NCBI GenBank assembly: GCA_029204225.1
Contig: CM055095.1
Location: 76,712,471-76,776,470 of the forward strand
Direction: 5' to 3'
Length of the DNA: 64,000 nt
Source: Diphasiastrum complanatum
Lineage: Eukaryota; Streptophyta; Lycopodiopsida; Lycopodiales; Lycopodiaceae
Within the stretch, counting starts at the first letter, position 1, and each line of letters starts with the position of its first letter. Of the stretch, positions 51,101 to 54,942 are shown piece after piece. The notes under the pieces are model-generated. The model made no database searches. It was not told the origin of the DNA and saw only the letters and a list, made by a program, of their open reading frames with translations. Position numbers and translations under genes: made by a program.

Positions 51101-52946
51101 TTGAAATCGCCAATAAGAGATGCCCACTGCAAATCCAGTACACATTATGAAAGCAAGCAGAAGCCAGAGAGCTAATCATTACAGCTAAGCACTAGCAAGC
51201 ATACAAAAAATTGATCTTTATTTTATGGATATAAAAACCAGCTAAGCAAAGCACAGAGGCACTTGATGACAAGCTTTGCACTTAACATCACAAGAAGAAC
51301 TATGGATTACGTTCTACGAACAGGACTCACAACAAGCAACTTAGTATCTCCTTTGAAGATTTTACCTAAGAAAGTCCAAGTAATCATCGGTGAAAAAAAA
51401 AGTGCGTCTAAACTCAATAGAAATCTTTGCTAAAAAGTTACCCAGCTTAAGATTCTGATACTTCAAGTTGGAAGCTTATAACAGAATCACACACTTATTG
51501 ATGAGGCATATAATGTTAATCACCTAAAAATCCAGCTATGTATAAATGGTTATATACAGAAATATACAAATGCTTCATGAGAAGCTGCAATAGATATCAA
51601 GTATCAAGAAATACATCGGAGGTAAAAAAATCCAAATGCATGCAATGAATTGATTGCAAGAACTGGTAATGCTTCGTGCGAAACTGCAATAGATATGAAG
51701 TATGAAGAAATACATCGGAGGTAAAAAAATCCAAATGCATGTACTGAATTACATGCAAGACTAGTTGAAGTGAATTCAAACCAGTGAGACTAAAACCTAA
51801 TCTCAGTTTTCAGCTGACGTTCACAACTAAGATGGACTCTAGAAGTAGCTTGACCTTCCCATTGCCACAAGGAGCTTCAACATCCACATAGCTAACAAAC
51901 TGAATCCCAATCTTTATCCTTAAATAAAGATGCGAATGGATTTGAAGTCAGGAAACATGTGTCTTTAGGAAAAACCTCACAAAATTGTTACACTCACTGT
52001 TTCCATCAATTCCAGCAGAGAATCAAGAAAACCCAAAATGGCATGAGACATGACGAGAAATTCAACGGAAAAACTCAGGACAACTAGAATCCTGTCAAAG
52101 CCTTGGTGCTGATTTTGCTCTTAAGAAACCCAGAAGCTGCCTGAGCTGCTTGACTTTGTCAACCCTCTTCCCAGGTACAGAGATACTTTGAACAGTAATT
52201 CTTGTTCACACAAATTGCAAAATGCACTTGAAATTCAGAACAGTAGAGTAAGGTTTGATTATTCCACACCTTGGCCCCCGGTGCCCATTCTCTGTATGTG
52301 ATGCCGACAGAGCTGAATAGACAAAAACATTGTAAGCAGATATACACACGTTGACTCCACCATTGACTCCAAAAGAACTGATAAAGCTTTTAAATGCTTC
52401 TCCCTAACAAATTAAGCCTCAACATTGTAAGCTTACATAAGAACAAGAATGACTGCAATCACAATCATTACACTCACACTTAAGAGAAGGGCACTAAACA
52501 TCATGAGTGGAAAAATCTTCAATGAGAACATGCCAACAGCAGAGCTGTCTGACTGTTCAAATCAGGCATTGGTCACTGAAAAATCACACTCCCTTTTCTC
52601 TACAAATATTTTTAACTCTGAAAATCTATAGAACCAAGAAGATCTGCATCGCCGCAATAAGATGCTAAATGCAATGATGCATAAGAGGAACAAAATTTGC
52701 AACTGAATGCCTAGAGTCAGATATATCTACTAAAGAATGCTAAATGCAACAACGCATAAGAGGAACAAGATTTGCAACTGAATGCCTATATTTACTAGAG
52801 AATGACAGACACATCGTACATGTAAACAACAGTAAAAATTGAATTACCTTCGATTGAAACCAAACTTTTCAAAACCTTTCGAAAAAGCTTCTAGCCCACC
52901 TTCATATTCCTCAATAAGATTCCTTTTTTTTTTGTACTCCTTGTAC
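1514..52946 (-). CDS. SBE2: Starch branching enzyme class II, eight internal exons spread over 51 kb
   Basis: Joining 52946-52848, 52312-52270, 51126-51067, 40535-40455, 13956-13840, 11676-11593, 2575-2454 and 1633-1514 on the minus strand gives one open frame of about 242 residues. All seven internal junctions agree in phase, and every intron is GT-AG. The product cuts alpha-1,4-glucan and re-attaches it as an alpha-1,6 branch during starch synthesis in plastids. The segment covers the CBM48 module ([24 protein letters not shown]) and the start of the GH13 barrel up to conserved region I (DVVH). [13 protein letters not shown] and [12 protein letters not shown] are typical of class II (SBE2, family A) rather than class I. 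The transit peptide and the rest of the catalytic barrel are outside the window. Intact frames and splice sites argue for a working gene; transcription cannot be judged here. Confidence 0.92.
1634..2453 (-). other. SBE2 intron g-h (820 bp)
   Basis: A short intron between exons g and h, running from GTATTT to TTCCAG on the minus strand. I see no transposon sequence in it, which makes it a likely sample of the original intron size in this gene. Confidence 0.8.
2454..2575 (-). CDS. SBE2: SBE2 exon g
   Basis: 122 nt: 40 codons plus two bases. It encodes [18 protein letters not shown] and [18 protein letters not shown], among the most conserved stretches of eukaryotic branching enzymes, at the start of the catalytic barrel. 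The acceptor is TTTTCAG before GAACC, and the donor is TTTGG followed by GTATTT. The last two bases (GG) need the first base of exon h to give Gly, which it supplies. Confidence 0.95.
2576..3363. other. SBE2 intron f-g, 3' part, no gene seen
   Basis: AT-rich intron sequence between exon g and the target site of the solo LTR. I recognise no coding or RNA gene here. Confidence 0.6.
3369..3801 (-). mobile_element. Solo LTR of the Gypsy-1 family
   Basis: This 433-bp block aligns along its length with the LTRs at 5438-5884 and 10181-10573. Shared landmarks include the CTCCTAGGTAGATAGAAT block, the GACACGTGGC block and the run GACCCAAGGGAGTTGGGTCC near the end. It begins TGTTA and ends AAACT where the relatives end TAACA. 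Five bases, GTGGT, occur just before (3364-3368) and just after (3802-3806), as expected for an integrase target duplication. No internal region is present, so it is a solo LTR from LTR-LTR recombination. It is clearly more diverged than the other two copies. Its strand is inferred from the family. Confidence 0.85.
3807..5437. other. Intron f-g sequence, nothing recognised
   Basis: Non-coding intron sequence between the solo LTR and the Gypsy-1 element. A C-rich run lies near 4480. I see no protein motif, RNA gene or further repeat family. Confidence 0.5.
5438..5884 (-). repeat. Gypsy-1 3' LTR (447 bp)
   Basis: Starts TGTTA and ends TAACA on the plus strand, which are perfect inverted ends. 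A purine-rich tract (minus-strand AAGGAGAAGGGAA, 5885-5897) lies directly inside it and is the likely polypurine tract. The sequence closely matches 10181-10573. Confidence 0.9.
5980..9567 (-). pseudogene. Gypsy-1 gag-pol remnants
   Basis: Recognisable pieces, in element order: gag start at 9567 with a coiled-coil-like stretch; aspartic protease tail around 9050 ([13 protein letters not shown]); RT start at about 8550 ([19 protein letters not shown]), then a frame-broken RT to about 7900; RNase H at 7773-7500 ([35 protein letters not shown]); integrase at 7195-6707 with the zinc-binding H..H..C..C region, then SMDFVVGLP and IVSDRDPKF holding the first two catalytic Asp. A stop precedes the third acidic residue. 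The frame continues brokenly to about 5980 through a region matching the C-terminal part of pol. At least one deletion removed the end of gag and most of the protease. It cannot be autonomous. Confidence 0.88.
10166..10178 (-). other. Gypsy-1 primer binding site (tRNA-iMet)
   Basis: The minus strand reads TGGTATCAGAGCC two bases inside the 5' LTR, the usual plant primer site complementary to the 3' end of initiator tRNA-Met. It fixes the orientation of the element. Confidence 0.9.
10181..10573 (-). repeat. Gypsy-1 5' LTR, truncated by a LINE
   Basis: Matches 5438-5830 closely, then stops within the CAGGCCCA motif. The final 50 or so bases seen in the other copy are replaced by LINE sequence starting at about 10578. 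Confidence 0.88.
10578..11510 (+). pseudogene. LINE copy L-a, truncated and internally deleted RT
   Basis: Reads as the LINE ORF2 middle region ([17 protein letters not shown]), then RT blocks ([32 protein letters not shown]). It then jumps to the C-terminal tail ([33 protein letters not shown]). The palm with YADD is deleted. Two stops, at about 10882 and 11245, are TAG where relatives carry CAG (Gln). It has no 3' hairpin or CT tail. It sits at the edge of the Gypsy-1 5' LTR and ends only about 80 bp from SBE2 exon f, on the opposite strand. Confidence 0.85.
11593..11676 (-). CDS. SBE2: SBE2 exon f
   Basis: 84 nt, exactly 28 codons, in phase 0 at both ends. It encodes [16 protein letters not shown] and then [12 protein letters not shown], the linker from CBM48 into the barrel. 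The acceptor is CACAG before GAGAAG. The donor is CACG followed by GTTAGT. It is continuous with the DPPDN end of exon e and the EPKVN start of exon g, as in other plant SBE2 proteins. Confidence 0.95.
11677..12836. other. SBE2 intron e-f, AT-rich, no gene seen
   Basis: AT-rich sequence with no recognisable coding, RNA or repeat structure up to the LINE fragment at 12837. Confidence 0.6.
12837..13110 (+). pseudogene. LINE fragment L-b (RT palm piece)
   Basis: The translation shows [40 protein letters not shown] and, past a TGA, a broken [19 protein letters not shown]. These are the RT blocks just before the catalytic YADD, which is missing. It is truncated at both ends, has no tail, and is antisense to the host gene in intron e-f. 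Confidence 0.85.
13111..13839. other. Intron e-f sequence next to exon e
   Basis: Intron sequence with no recognisable gene or repeat. It ends at the donor GTGAGC (minus strand) of exon e. Confidence 0.6.
13840..13956 (-). CDS. SBE2: SBE2 exon e
   Basis: 117 nt, 39 codons, phase 0 at both ends; the left edge may be off by one base. It encodes [16 protein letters not shown] and [18 protein letters not shown] and ends DPPDN. The acceptor is TGACAG before ATTCAC, the donor AAT followed by GTGAGC. NTPSG and the [15 protein letters not shown] stretch are diagnostic of class II plant branching enzymes. Confidence 0.95.
14045..14180 (+). repeat. Two (CT)n tracts around a LINE sliver
   Basis: (CT)n runs at 14045-14108 and again at about 14153-14180. 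Between them lie about 45 bases whose translation, [13 protein letters not shown], is the LINE RT block seen elsewhere as [19 protein letters not shown] scrap is thus embedded in a CT microsatellite. Confidence 0.85.
14181..16354. other. SBE2 intron d-e, unrecognised
   Basis: Intron sequence without a recognisable gene. One short site, CTGGTATTAGAGCCC at about 15106-15120, resembles a decayed tRNA-iMet primer site, so an old LTR element remnant may be present, but no LTR or coding domain supports it. Confidence 0.45.
16360..16776 (+). repeat. Gypsy-3 5' LTR
   Basis: 417 bp, from AGTTATGG to CGTAACT. The matching copy is 27252-27669. A TATA-like CTATAAG at 16616-16622 sits in the middle to 3' part, as expected for the U3-R region of an LTR promoter. 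Confidence 0.9.
16616..16622 (+). promoter_or_regulatory. Putative TATA box of the Gypsy-3 LTR
   Basis: CTATAAG inside the 5' LTR, repeated at the same place in the 3' LTR. It is a plausible TATA box; there is no other evidence of transcription start. Confidence 0.5.
16777..16789 (+). other. Gypsy-3 primer binding site (tRNA-iMet)
   Basis: TGGTATCAGAGCA begins at the base after the LTR. This is the standard plant primer site complementary to initiator tRNA-Met and fixes the LTR end at TAACT. Confidence 0.9.
17858..18214 (+). repeat. Gypsy-2 5' LTR
   Basis: 357 bp, TGTTACGAGC to ATCTATTACA. A TATA-like CTCTATATC lies near 18139. It is bounded on the right by the primer site after one base. 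Confidence 0.93.
18216..18228 (+). other. Gypsy-2 primer binding site (tRNA-iMet)
   Basis: TGGTATCAGAGCC, one base after the 5' LTR, complementary to initiator tRNA-Met. Confidence 0.92.
18989..19920 (+). pseudogene. Gypsy-2 gag, truncated at 3' end
   Basis: Starts [15 protein letters not shown] at 18989 after a long leader. It has an acidic, coiled-coil-like N-terminal third. The core gag domain follows ([45 protein letters not shown]). A TAG at 19718 replaces a codon likely to be CAG. The frame then continues ([18 protein letters not shown]) to about 19920. There it is joined directly to an RT piece, so the C-terminal part of gag and any zinc knuckle are deleted. Confidence 0.88.
19938..22568 (+). 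pseudogene. Gypsy-2 pol: partial RT, RNase H, integrase, chromodomain
   Basis: One open frame of about 876 codons. Protease and the first RT blocks are gone: a short [12 protein letters not shown] piece in another frame abuts [16 protein letters not shown] continues with [10 protein letters not shown] and the catalytic block [12 protein letters not shown]. RNase H has [29 protein letters not shown] and [10 protein letters not shown]. Integrase has the H-H-C-C domain ([15 protein letters not shown]), SMDFIVGLP and IVSDRDSKF. The expected third catalytic residue (GQTE in relatives) reads GQTK, so the DDE triad is broken. The end has a chromodomain-like [16 protein letters not shown]. The frame is long because the element is recent. 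Confidence 0.9.
22580..22970 (+). repeat. Gypsy-2 3' LTR with internal 34-bp duplication
   Basis: Same as 17858-18214 except for about six substitutions and a tandem copy, near 22893-22961, of the segment containing GTTTGCCCTACTGTGG. Confidence 0.93.
23355..27204 (+). pseudogene. Gypsy-3 pol (protease to integrase and chromodomain)
   Basis: Frame 23355-25298 holds protease ([13 protein letters not shown], about 23855; later DLILGADWF) and RT ([40 protein letters not shown] at about 24875-24910). Two in-frame TAG codons, at 25299 and 25578, replace likely CAG (LP-Q-FDQKF and RWL-Q-FLQSF). Between them is RNase H ([28 protein letters not shown]). Integrase follows to about 26990 with [22 protein letters not shown] and GQSEVLN, so all three catalytic acids are present. 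After a frameshift near 26990 a chromodomain-like [14 protein letters not shown] is seen. With only a few lesions, this is the best preserved pol in the window. Confidence 0.92.
27252..27669 (+). repeat. Gypsy-3 3' LTR
   Basis: 418 bp, AGTTATGG to CGTAACT, preceded by the purine tract GGGGAG (27246-27251) and followed by the TGTCT target duplication (27670-27674). Confidence 0.92.
27675..28039. other. Intron d-e, unrecognised
   Basis: About 365 bp between Gypsy-3 and the copia fragment. No gene is seen. It may be decayed copia sequence, since the next segment is. Confidence 0.4.
28040..28395 (+). pseudogene. Ty1/copia fragment (gag-pre-integrase region)
   Basis: Broken frames read [26 protein letters not shown] and, further on, [19 protein letters not shown]. 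This is the copia segment just upstream of integrase (VLYVP..NLLSVGQL; W.RLGHLN..SL..L....MV.GL). It has no LTRs. It is a dead scrap antisense to SBE2. Confidence 0.7.
28396..28790. other. Intron d-e with short degenerate repeats
   Basis: Contains a loose series of CATGCA/ACATGTCA-like words at about 28556-28735 (for example AAAGACATGTCACC, AAAGACACGTCA). I do not recognise a gene or an element. Confidence 0.4.
28791..28852 (-). repeat. (CT)n(TTC)n tail of LINE L-4
   Basis: On the minus strand, (TTC)n runs into (CT)n directly after the L-4 3' end. This is the usual tail position of the family. Confidence 0.85.
28874..28887 (-). ncRNA. 3'-terminal hairpin of LINE L-4
   Basis: Minus strand ATGCCT-TA-TGGCAT. 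The first pair is A-T where most copies have G-C, so the change is compensated. One mismatch (T-T) sits next to the loop. Confidence 0.7.
29046..29945 (-). CDS. LINE ORF1 protein (coiled coil, RRM-like, C-terminal domain)
   Basis: A 299-codon open frame without stops. Residues 1-70 are Pro/Ser-rich. About 75-135 looks like a coiled coil ([19 protein letters not shown], then [16 protein letters not shown]). About 165-225 starts with NVRIRGV and has [15 protein letters not shown], resembling the RRM of LINE ORF1 proteins. About 235-290 has [17 protein letters not shown] and [16 protein letters not shown], resembling the C-terminal domain of L1-type ORF1p (Transposase_22 layout). Known proteins of this layout trimerise and bind element RNA. 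The usual plant LINE ORF1 instead has a zinc knuckle, which I do not see. The assignment rests on pattern and on position upstream of endonuclease in sister copies. Confidence 0.75.
   Translation of the reverse strand: MAPNPFTLPKPSPPLSLPSTPAASKPSSTSPTSSTLSSSSPSFTPFSSSKSSRPSSSPSSTSLSDALSSRLPQFVESLQQTNESMLALIKQQAFQISTLENTVMALQGKVGFLEADVTYLKSELESDEEIEEVGNADSEVLAKQSKNSWADVLKGSKQVVSESIQEHQKRDFNALNVRIRGVSFPGKDLVVQANAFIQSTFGLNEDVVSAAWVGKLQPTTMFLHFKDALLRQKILRKRGCLKGSTTYMDEDLTPIQWAERKKIIVDAKANGLRALFRDGRPVLVKIAELKNSDCPPSQA
30306..30371 (-). repeat. (CT)n between LINE L-3 tail and L-4 head
   Basis: A near-perfect GA/CT run of about 62 bp. On the minus strand L-3 ends just upstream of it and L-4 begins just downstream. 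Confidence 0.93.
30372..34775 (-). mobile_element. LINE copy L-3, near full length, decayed
   Basis: On the minus strand it starts directly after a (CT)n tract with ORF1 (34760 to about 33770: Pro-rich head, coiled coil, [21 protein letters not shown]). A shortened endonuclease region follows (33605-33360: [26 protein letters not shown]). Then comes the RT region (33360 to about 31400) with [16 protein letters not shown] and, in broken frames, YADDV. The C-terminal CCHC region (31080-30940) and a 3' UTR lead to the hairpin at 30392-30405. Several stops are TAG for CAG. It is the same subfamily as the plus-strand copy L-D: the 3' UTRs share GCAGGCGGTTAAGCTCT. Confidence 0.88.
30392..30405 (-). 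ncRNA. 3'-terminal hairpin of LINE L-3
   Basis: Minus strand GTGCCC-TT-GGGCAC: a perfect 6-bp stem with a 2-nt spacer. It is followed by a variant of the conserved AGACATTAA motif and the (CT)n tail. Confidence 0.78.
34776..34841 (-). repeat. (CT)n upstream of LINE L-3
   Basis: A GA/CT run with one interruption. L-2 sequence lies upstream of it on the minus strand and L-3 begins just after it. Confidence 0.93.
34842..36955 (-). mobile_element. LINE copy L-2, deleted and interrupted
   Basis: On the minus strand it starts just after a (CT)n tract with ORF1 (Pro-rich head, [33 protein letters not shown] at about 36500). A deletion joins this near 36400 to the RT region ([31 protein letters not shown]), which decays down to about 35540. 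About 490 bp of foreign AT-rich sequence with a strong palindrome follows (35045-35535). LINE sequence then resumes at 35040-34870 (equivalent of SLVELERLC and the CRLFDTMV block) and stops at the CT tract. No hairpin end is kept. Confidence 0.8.
35230..35259. repeat. Perfect 12-bp inverted repeat with 6-nt loop
   Basis: Arms CATCTAGGGGCA and TGCCCCTAGATG around TGTATG. A third CTAGGGGC follows at about 35271. It lies in the sequence that interrupts L-2 and may belong to a small palindromic insertion. Confidence 0.75.
36901..36960. repeat. G-run and GC hairpin in LINE L-2 ORF1
   Basis: A run of about 20 G on the plus strand leads into arms GGGCTGCCT and AGGCAGCCC around TAGT. It is in the Pro-rich start of ORF1. 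A similar G-run plus GCTGCT...AGCAGC hairpin lies in L-3 at 34577-34612. Confidence 0.7.
37027..37099 (-). repeat. (CT)n between LINE L-1 tail and L-2 head
   Basis: A pure GA/CT run of about 73 bp. L-1 ends just upstream of it and L-2 begins downstream on the minus strand. Confidence 0.93.
37100..38745 (-). mobile_element. LINE copy L-1, 5' truncated
   Basis: On the minus strand it enters in the RT region ([12 protein letters not shown]-like, then the FRKAFD block as [12 protein letters not shown]). It then has [15 protein letters not shown] and [11 protein letters not shown] (about 38440), [11 protein letters not shown] and a broken thumb and C-terminal region ([16 protein letters not shown]). 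The 3' UTR ends in the hairpin at 37122-37135 and AGACGTTAATA. Frames are broken several times. Its 5' edge has no CT tract, unlike most other copies. Confidence 0.85.
37122..37135 (-). ncRNA. 3'-terminal hairpin of LINE L-1
   Basis: Minus strand GCACCC-AC-GAGTGC. Two stem pairs differ from the usual copy on both arms (T-A to C-G and G-C to A-T), and one pair is mismatched. Double changes that keep pairing argue that the RNA stem matters. Confidence 0.75.
38746..40454. other. Intron d-e next to exon d, unrecognised
   Basis: AT-rich intron sequence. A plus-strand open frame at about 39440-39674 ([20 protein letters not shown]) and a minus-strand one at 38910-38730 have no motifs I recognise. 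I assign no gene. Confidence 0.45.
40455..40535 (-). CDS. SBE2: SBE2 exon d (CBM48 module)
   Basis: 81 nt, exactly 27 codons, phase 0 at both ends. It encodes [13 protein letters not shown] and [13 protein letters not shown], the second half of the CBM48 starch-binding module. The acceptor is CTATAG before GATAAA; the donor is GTAAAG followed by GTAATT. It is flanked by the two largest introns of the gene, about 26.5 kb downstream and 10.5 kb upstream. Confidence 0.95.
40536..41819. other. Intron c-d, 3' part, no gene seen
   Basis: AT-rich intron sequence between exon d and the tail of LINE L-G. Nothing recognisable. Confidence 0.55.
41865..41878 (-). ncRNA. 3'-terminal hairpin of LINE L-G
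   Basis: Minus strand GTACGC-TT-GGGTAC. The third pair is A-T where others have G-C (compensated); the fifth is a mismatch. AGAC and then AATAATA follow, and then the (CTTT)n tail. Confidence 0.7.
42466..45877 (-). pseudogene. LINE L-G ORF2 (APE endonuclease, RT, CCHC)
   Basis: Starts [14 protein letters not shown] at 45877, about 45 nt after the ORF1 stop. Endonuclease motifs: [22 protein letters not shown] (about 45425) and [15 protein letters not shown]. Frameshifts lie at about 45150-44450. [18 protein letters not shown] (about 44090), then GVK followed by TAG at 43917 where sister copies read [25 protein letters not shown] (about 43800) is the catalytic block. The last 454 codons are open. 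They end with a zinc-type motif, C-x2-C-x9-H-x4-C ([19 protein letters not shown]), typical of LINE ORF2 C-termini. Not functional as it stands because of the stop and frameshifts. Confidence 0.88.
45923..46126 (-). pseudogene. LINE L-G ORF1 C-terminal end
   Basis: About 67 codons: a basic stretch ([16 protein letters not shown]), then [19 protein letters not shown] and [14 protein letters not shown], the same C-terminal domain as the intact ORF1 in L-4. It shows that this ORF1 type belongs just upstream of the endonuclease/RT ORF. Confidence 0.8.
46131..48167 (-). mobile_element. LINE copy L-F, truncated at both ends
   Basis: On the minus strand it begins right after a short (CT)n tract (48168-48197), inside the endonuclease region ([15 protein letters not shown]). 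It continues through the linker to RT ([35 protein letters not shown]). At 46909-46915 GVK is followed by TAG for the expected Gln. The next frame carries [15 protein letters not shown] and [17 protein letters not shown] (about 46790). It stops at about 46131, where L-G begins. The 443-codon first part and the 200-odd codons after the stop are otherwise well preserved. Confidence 0.87.
48168..48197 (-). repeat. (CT)n upstream of LINE L-F
   Basis: A short imperfect CT run immediately 5' of L-F on the minus strand. The sequence above it does not look like a LINE tail. Confidence 0.7.
48198..49120. other. Intron c-d with a pyrimidine-rich degenerate repeat
   Basis: From about 48700 to 49120 the plus strand is an irregular series of words like TTTCTCTCCTGCCCATC. 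It is low-complexity and non-coding. The part before it holds an A-run (48405-48421) and nothing else recognisable. Confidence 0.5.
49121..49700 (+). repeat. LTR-retrotransposon remnant with two primer-site-like motifs
   Basis: Two similar segments, each with GATCATTGCAAGTTGGAATAC, a terminal TACA and then ATGGTATCA, lie about 165 bp apart (ends near 49508 and 49674). The second reads TGGTATCAGAACC, a near match to the tRNA-iMet primer site. This looks like a duplicated LTR end of an old element. No coding domain is attached. Confidence 0.55.
49701..51066. other. Intron c-d next to exon c, no gene seen
   Basis: AT-rich intron sequence. A minus-strand open frame at 50792-50418 has no recognised motif and is probably chance. 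Confidence 0.55.
51067..51126 (-). CDS. SBE2: SBE2 exon c (CBM48 module)
   Basis: 60 nt, exactly 20 codons: WASLI, then [12 protein letters not shown], then MKK. GDFNNWN is the hallmark of the CBM48 module of branching enzymes. The acceptor is TTGCAG before TGGGCA. The donor is AAGAAG followed by GTGTGG. Phase 0 at both ends. Confidence 0.95.
51127..52269 (-). other. SBE2 intron b-c (1143 bp)
   Basis: Small intron without transposons. It contains a tandem duplication of about 100 bp (51570-51669 and 51670-51768), each copy holding GAAATACATCGGAGGTAAAA. Confidence 0.75.
51570..51768. repeat. About 100-bp direct tandem duplication
   Basis: Both units start TGCTTC(A/G)TG, run through AATAGATAT(C/G)AAGTAT(C/G)AAG and CCAAATGCATG. 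A few substitutions separate them. Confidence 0.8.
52270..52312 (-). CDS. SBE2: SBE2 exon b (43-nt micro-exon-like)
   Basis: 43 nt. The first base completes a Ser codon begun in exon a; then [14 protein letters not shown] ends flush at the donor (AAG followed by GTGTGG). The acceptor is TTCAG before [17 protein letters not shown] is near invariant in plant SBE2 proteins. Confidence 0.95.
52313..52847 (-). other. SBE2 intron a-b (535 bp)
   Basis: No transposon. It has a direct duplication of about 65-75 bp (52662-52736 and 52737-52799) sharing GCATAAGAGGAACAA and TTTGCAACTGAATGCCTA. Confidence 0.75.
52848..52946 (-). CDS. SBE2: SBE2 exon a (before CBM48)
   Basis: 99 nt: one base, 32 codons, two bases. 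It encodes [11 protein letters not shown] and [19 protein letters not shown], then NR, matching the helical segment before CBM48 in plant SBE2. The acceptor is CCAG before GTACAAG; the donor is CGAAG followed by GTAATT. The exon before it should end in the first two bases of an Arg codon. I could not find it in 52947-64000. Confidence 0.93.
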
Positions 52947-54439
52947 CTGGAAGTTAAAAAGAATTTTGCAGTTGCAAGCTTAAAATACATGACAATTAAA
53001 AGATTGTTCTAAAACCCATAACCTCCCTGCAATAGGAAGTATAATTCAGACTAAAGCTAAGAAGAAAGCTAATGAGCTTATTAATACCTGGAGTAGAAGA
53101 AAGCTACTGAGCTTATTAACATGTGGTGGCTCTTTGTAAGGGATTTCACAAGGTTTAAGACACTATCATGGTGAAGGAAAATGAATTTGTCTACCCAACT
53201 AGTTTAGCAAGCCCATCCTGCTCTATCAAACTTTCATGTGCCAATGCATAGTCTAATCTGTTGGATACTCTCCCCTGCCCTACCCCACACATAAATCCAG
53301 TACCCCGTCCTACTTTGGGTAGGGAGGAGGGAAGGGGGGGCTCCAATACAGGTTCATTGTAGTAATGTAATCTTAAACGAAAGTGATGAGGAAATCTACT
53401 TGCTCGTACAAGTAATCCAAGACAAGATTCCTATTTGTTGTTAGACAATAGCCATACACATATATGGAAGAGAACACAAACAACAACTAAGCAATGCTGA
53501 TGAGATGTACTCCAACTATGTCCCATTACTAATGGACTAGGGCACACTACATACTTGTAGACTTTGGCATCAAGTCTCTATGCCCAATAATGAAAAAGCA
53601 GCCTAAAAACAATTGCCTAATTGATGTCTCTATATAACGTAAAAGCACCCAACACCTATCTACAGCAAAACTTGTGCTCCAAATCAAGCACTAGAATCTC
53701 AAACTTGAGTCTAACTCAAGTCTAACTTGACCTTACCAAATATAGGTAAAGGGCCCTAGAATTAGCACACAGGCATGGGGGGGGGGGGGGGGGCATGTAA
53801 GTGATGGTAAGGGATCGGGGCAGCAGAAGGGGAGGTCATGGAACAGGCAGCCGAGGAGCAGACGACTGAGCAGGGGGCTGGGGAGGTCAGGGCGGAAAGG
53901 GAGTGCAAGGCAGCAGAGGGGAATGGAAGGCATGCTAGCGCGGGAGGAGGGGTGAGGACAACATTAGGGGTAACGATCTGAACATTAACTCTAGCAGAAG
54001 GTTGAAGAAAATTGCCTACTATTACTAATGAGCAAGGAGTAGAGCAGATAGTTGTGTCCAGAACAGCAAATTTGACCAAGAAAATTATAGCGAATTTCTG
54101 TAACAGCTCAATATTTTTGGATATCTTCATCTGCAATTTTACTTTCGTGTATGTCCTGATTTGTGCCAATAATTGCAGAAGAACTCTTGACCTCTACGAG
54201 AGGGAAAGAGGCCTTCATCAACATGTCACTGATTGAAGGACCTTCATCTGCATTTCCTGAAAGATGGAACTTGTACTGTCATGTCCTTTCTTCAGACAGC
54301 CCAATTCTTGGGGCATGCATCAAAAAGTCTTTATTTGATTTACTTGCGGTATATGGTTTACTCTACATTTGCTTCTAGCAGAGTTCACAGCTTAGTCCAT
54401 TCTTGGAAGACCTCCTTTCAACTGATAATTAAGAAAGTC
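52947..54439. other. Upstream SBE2 intron, no exon or element recognised
   Basis: Contains a G-run at 53778-53793 and G-rich flanks. A plus-strand frame at 54163-54378 (GPSSAFPERWNLYCHVLSSD) has no motif I know. No branching-enzyme exon is visible. Confidence 0.5.
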
Positions 54440-54700
54440 AACTCTTGAGGTGACTATGATGATCGTAGATCCACCACAGAGTATGTATTCCAGCTTTGTG
54501 GCAGTTGCTTTTCCTGGTGTAGTAAGAAGCAAAGTACAATTGCTCTATCCACAACAAAAGGCAATGTGTAGCGCAACACAGGAAGCCATATCGTTGAGGC
54601 AAATCTTGAATGAAGTTGGCATGAAACAGGAAAATCCCACGACTATACATAGCGACAGTCAGAGTGGCATTCAGCTGGCAAAGAATCCGGTGTTCTAACA
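54440..54700 (+). pseudogene. Ty1/copia RNase H fragment
   Basis: Reads KAMCSATQEAISLRQILNE and then NPTTIHSDSQSGIQLAKNPVF, the C-terminal part of copia RNase H (AI.LR.LL.E.G, I..D.QSAI.LAKNPVFH). It is cut exactly where LINE L-A begins. Confidence 0.85.
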
Positions 54701-54866
54701 CTCTTGCATCTCCTTGCATGATGAGATTGTTGATTCATTTTTTTTTTCATCAGTTGACTTTTGGTAGAGAGATAGTTTCGTTAGATAAGTCCGCATGTGG
54801 ACATTGCTCCTATCTTGTATGTACTGTACTTTGTCTTTTGTGCCTACATGCACTGGATAGACATTA

Positions 54867-54872
<6 letters not shown>
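54701..54872 (+). mobile_element. LINE copy L-A: 3' UTR only
   Basis: About 170 bp matching the 3' UTR of L-B (CTCTTGCATCTCCTTGCATG, AGAGAGATAGTTTC) and ending with the hairpin (54840-54853), AGACATTAATACA and a (CT)n tail. It is a heavily 5'-truncated insertion into the copia scrap. Confidence 0.88.
54840..54853 (+). ncRNA. 3'-terminal hairpin of LINE L-A
   Basis: GTGCCT-AC-ATGCAC. Four outer pairs are intact and the inner two are weakened. Confidence 0.68.

Positions 54873-54937
<65 letters not shown>
54873..54937 (+). repeat. (CT)n between LINE L-A tail and L-B head
   Basis: A pure CT run of about 65 bp. L-A ends at AATACAAT just before it and L-B endonuclease sequence begins just after it. 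Confidence 0.94.

Positions 54938-54942
<5 letters not shown>

Noticed and set aside
1514-52946. Class I (SBE1) branching enzyme instead of class II
   Set aside because: [18 protein letters not shown] and [15 protein letters not shown] are class II features. Class I has a different, longer stretch at this place.
54163-54378. Plus-strand frame with a protein-like composition
   Set aside because: No motif, no neighbours of the same kind and no splice context I could support.
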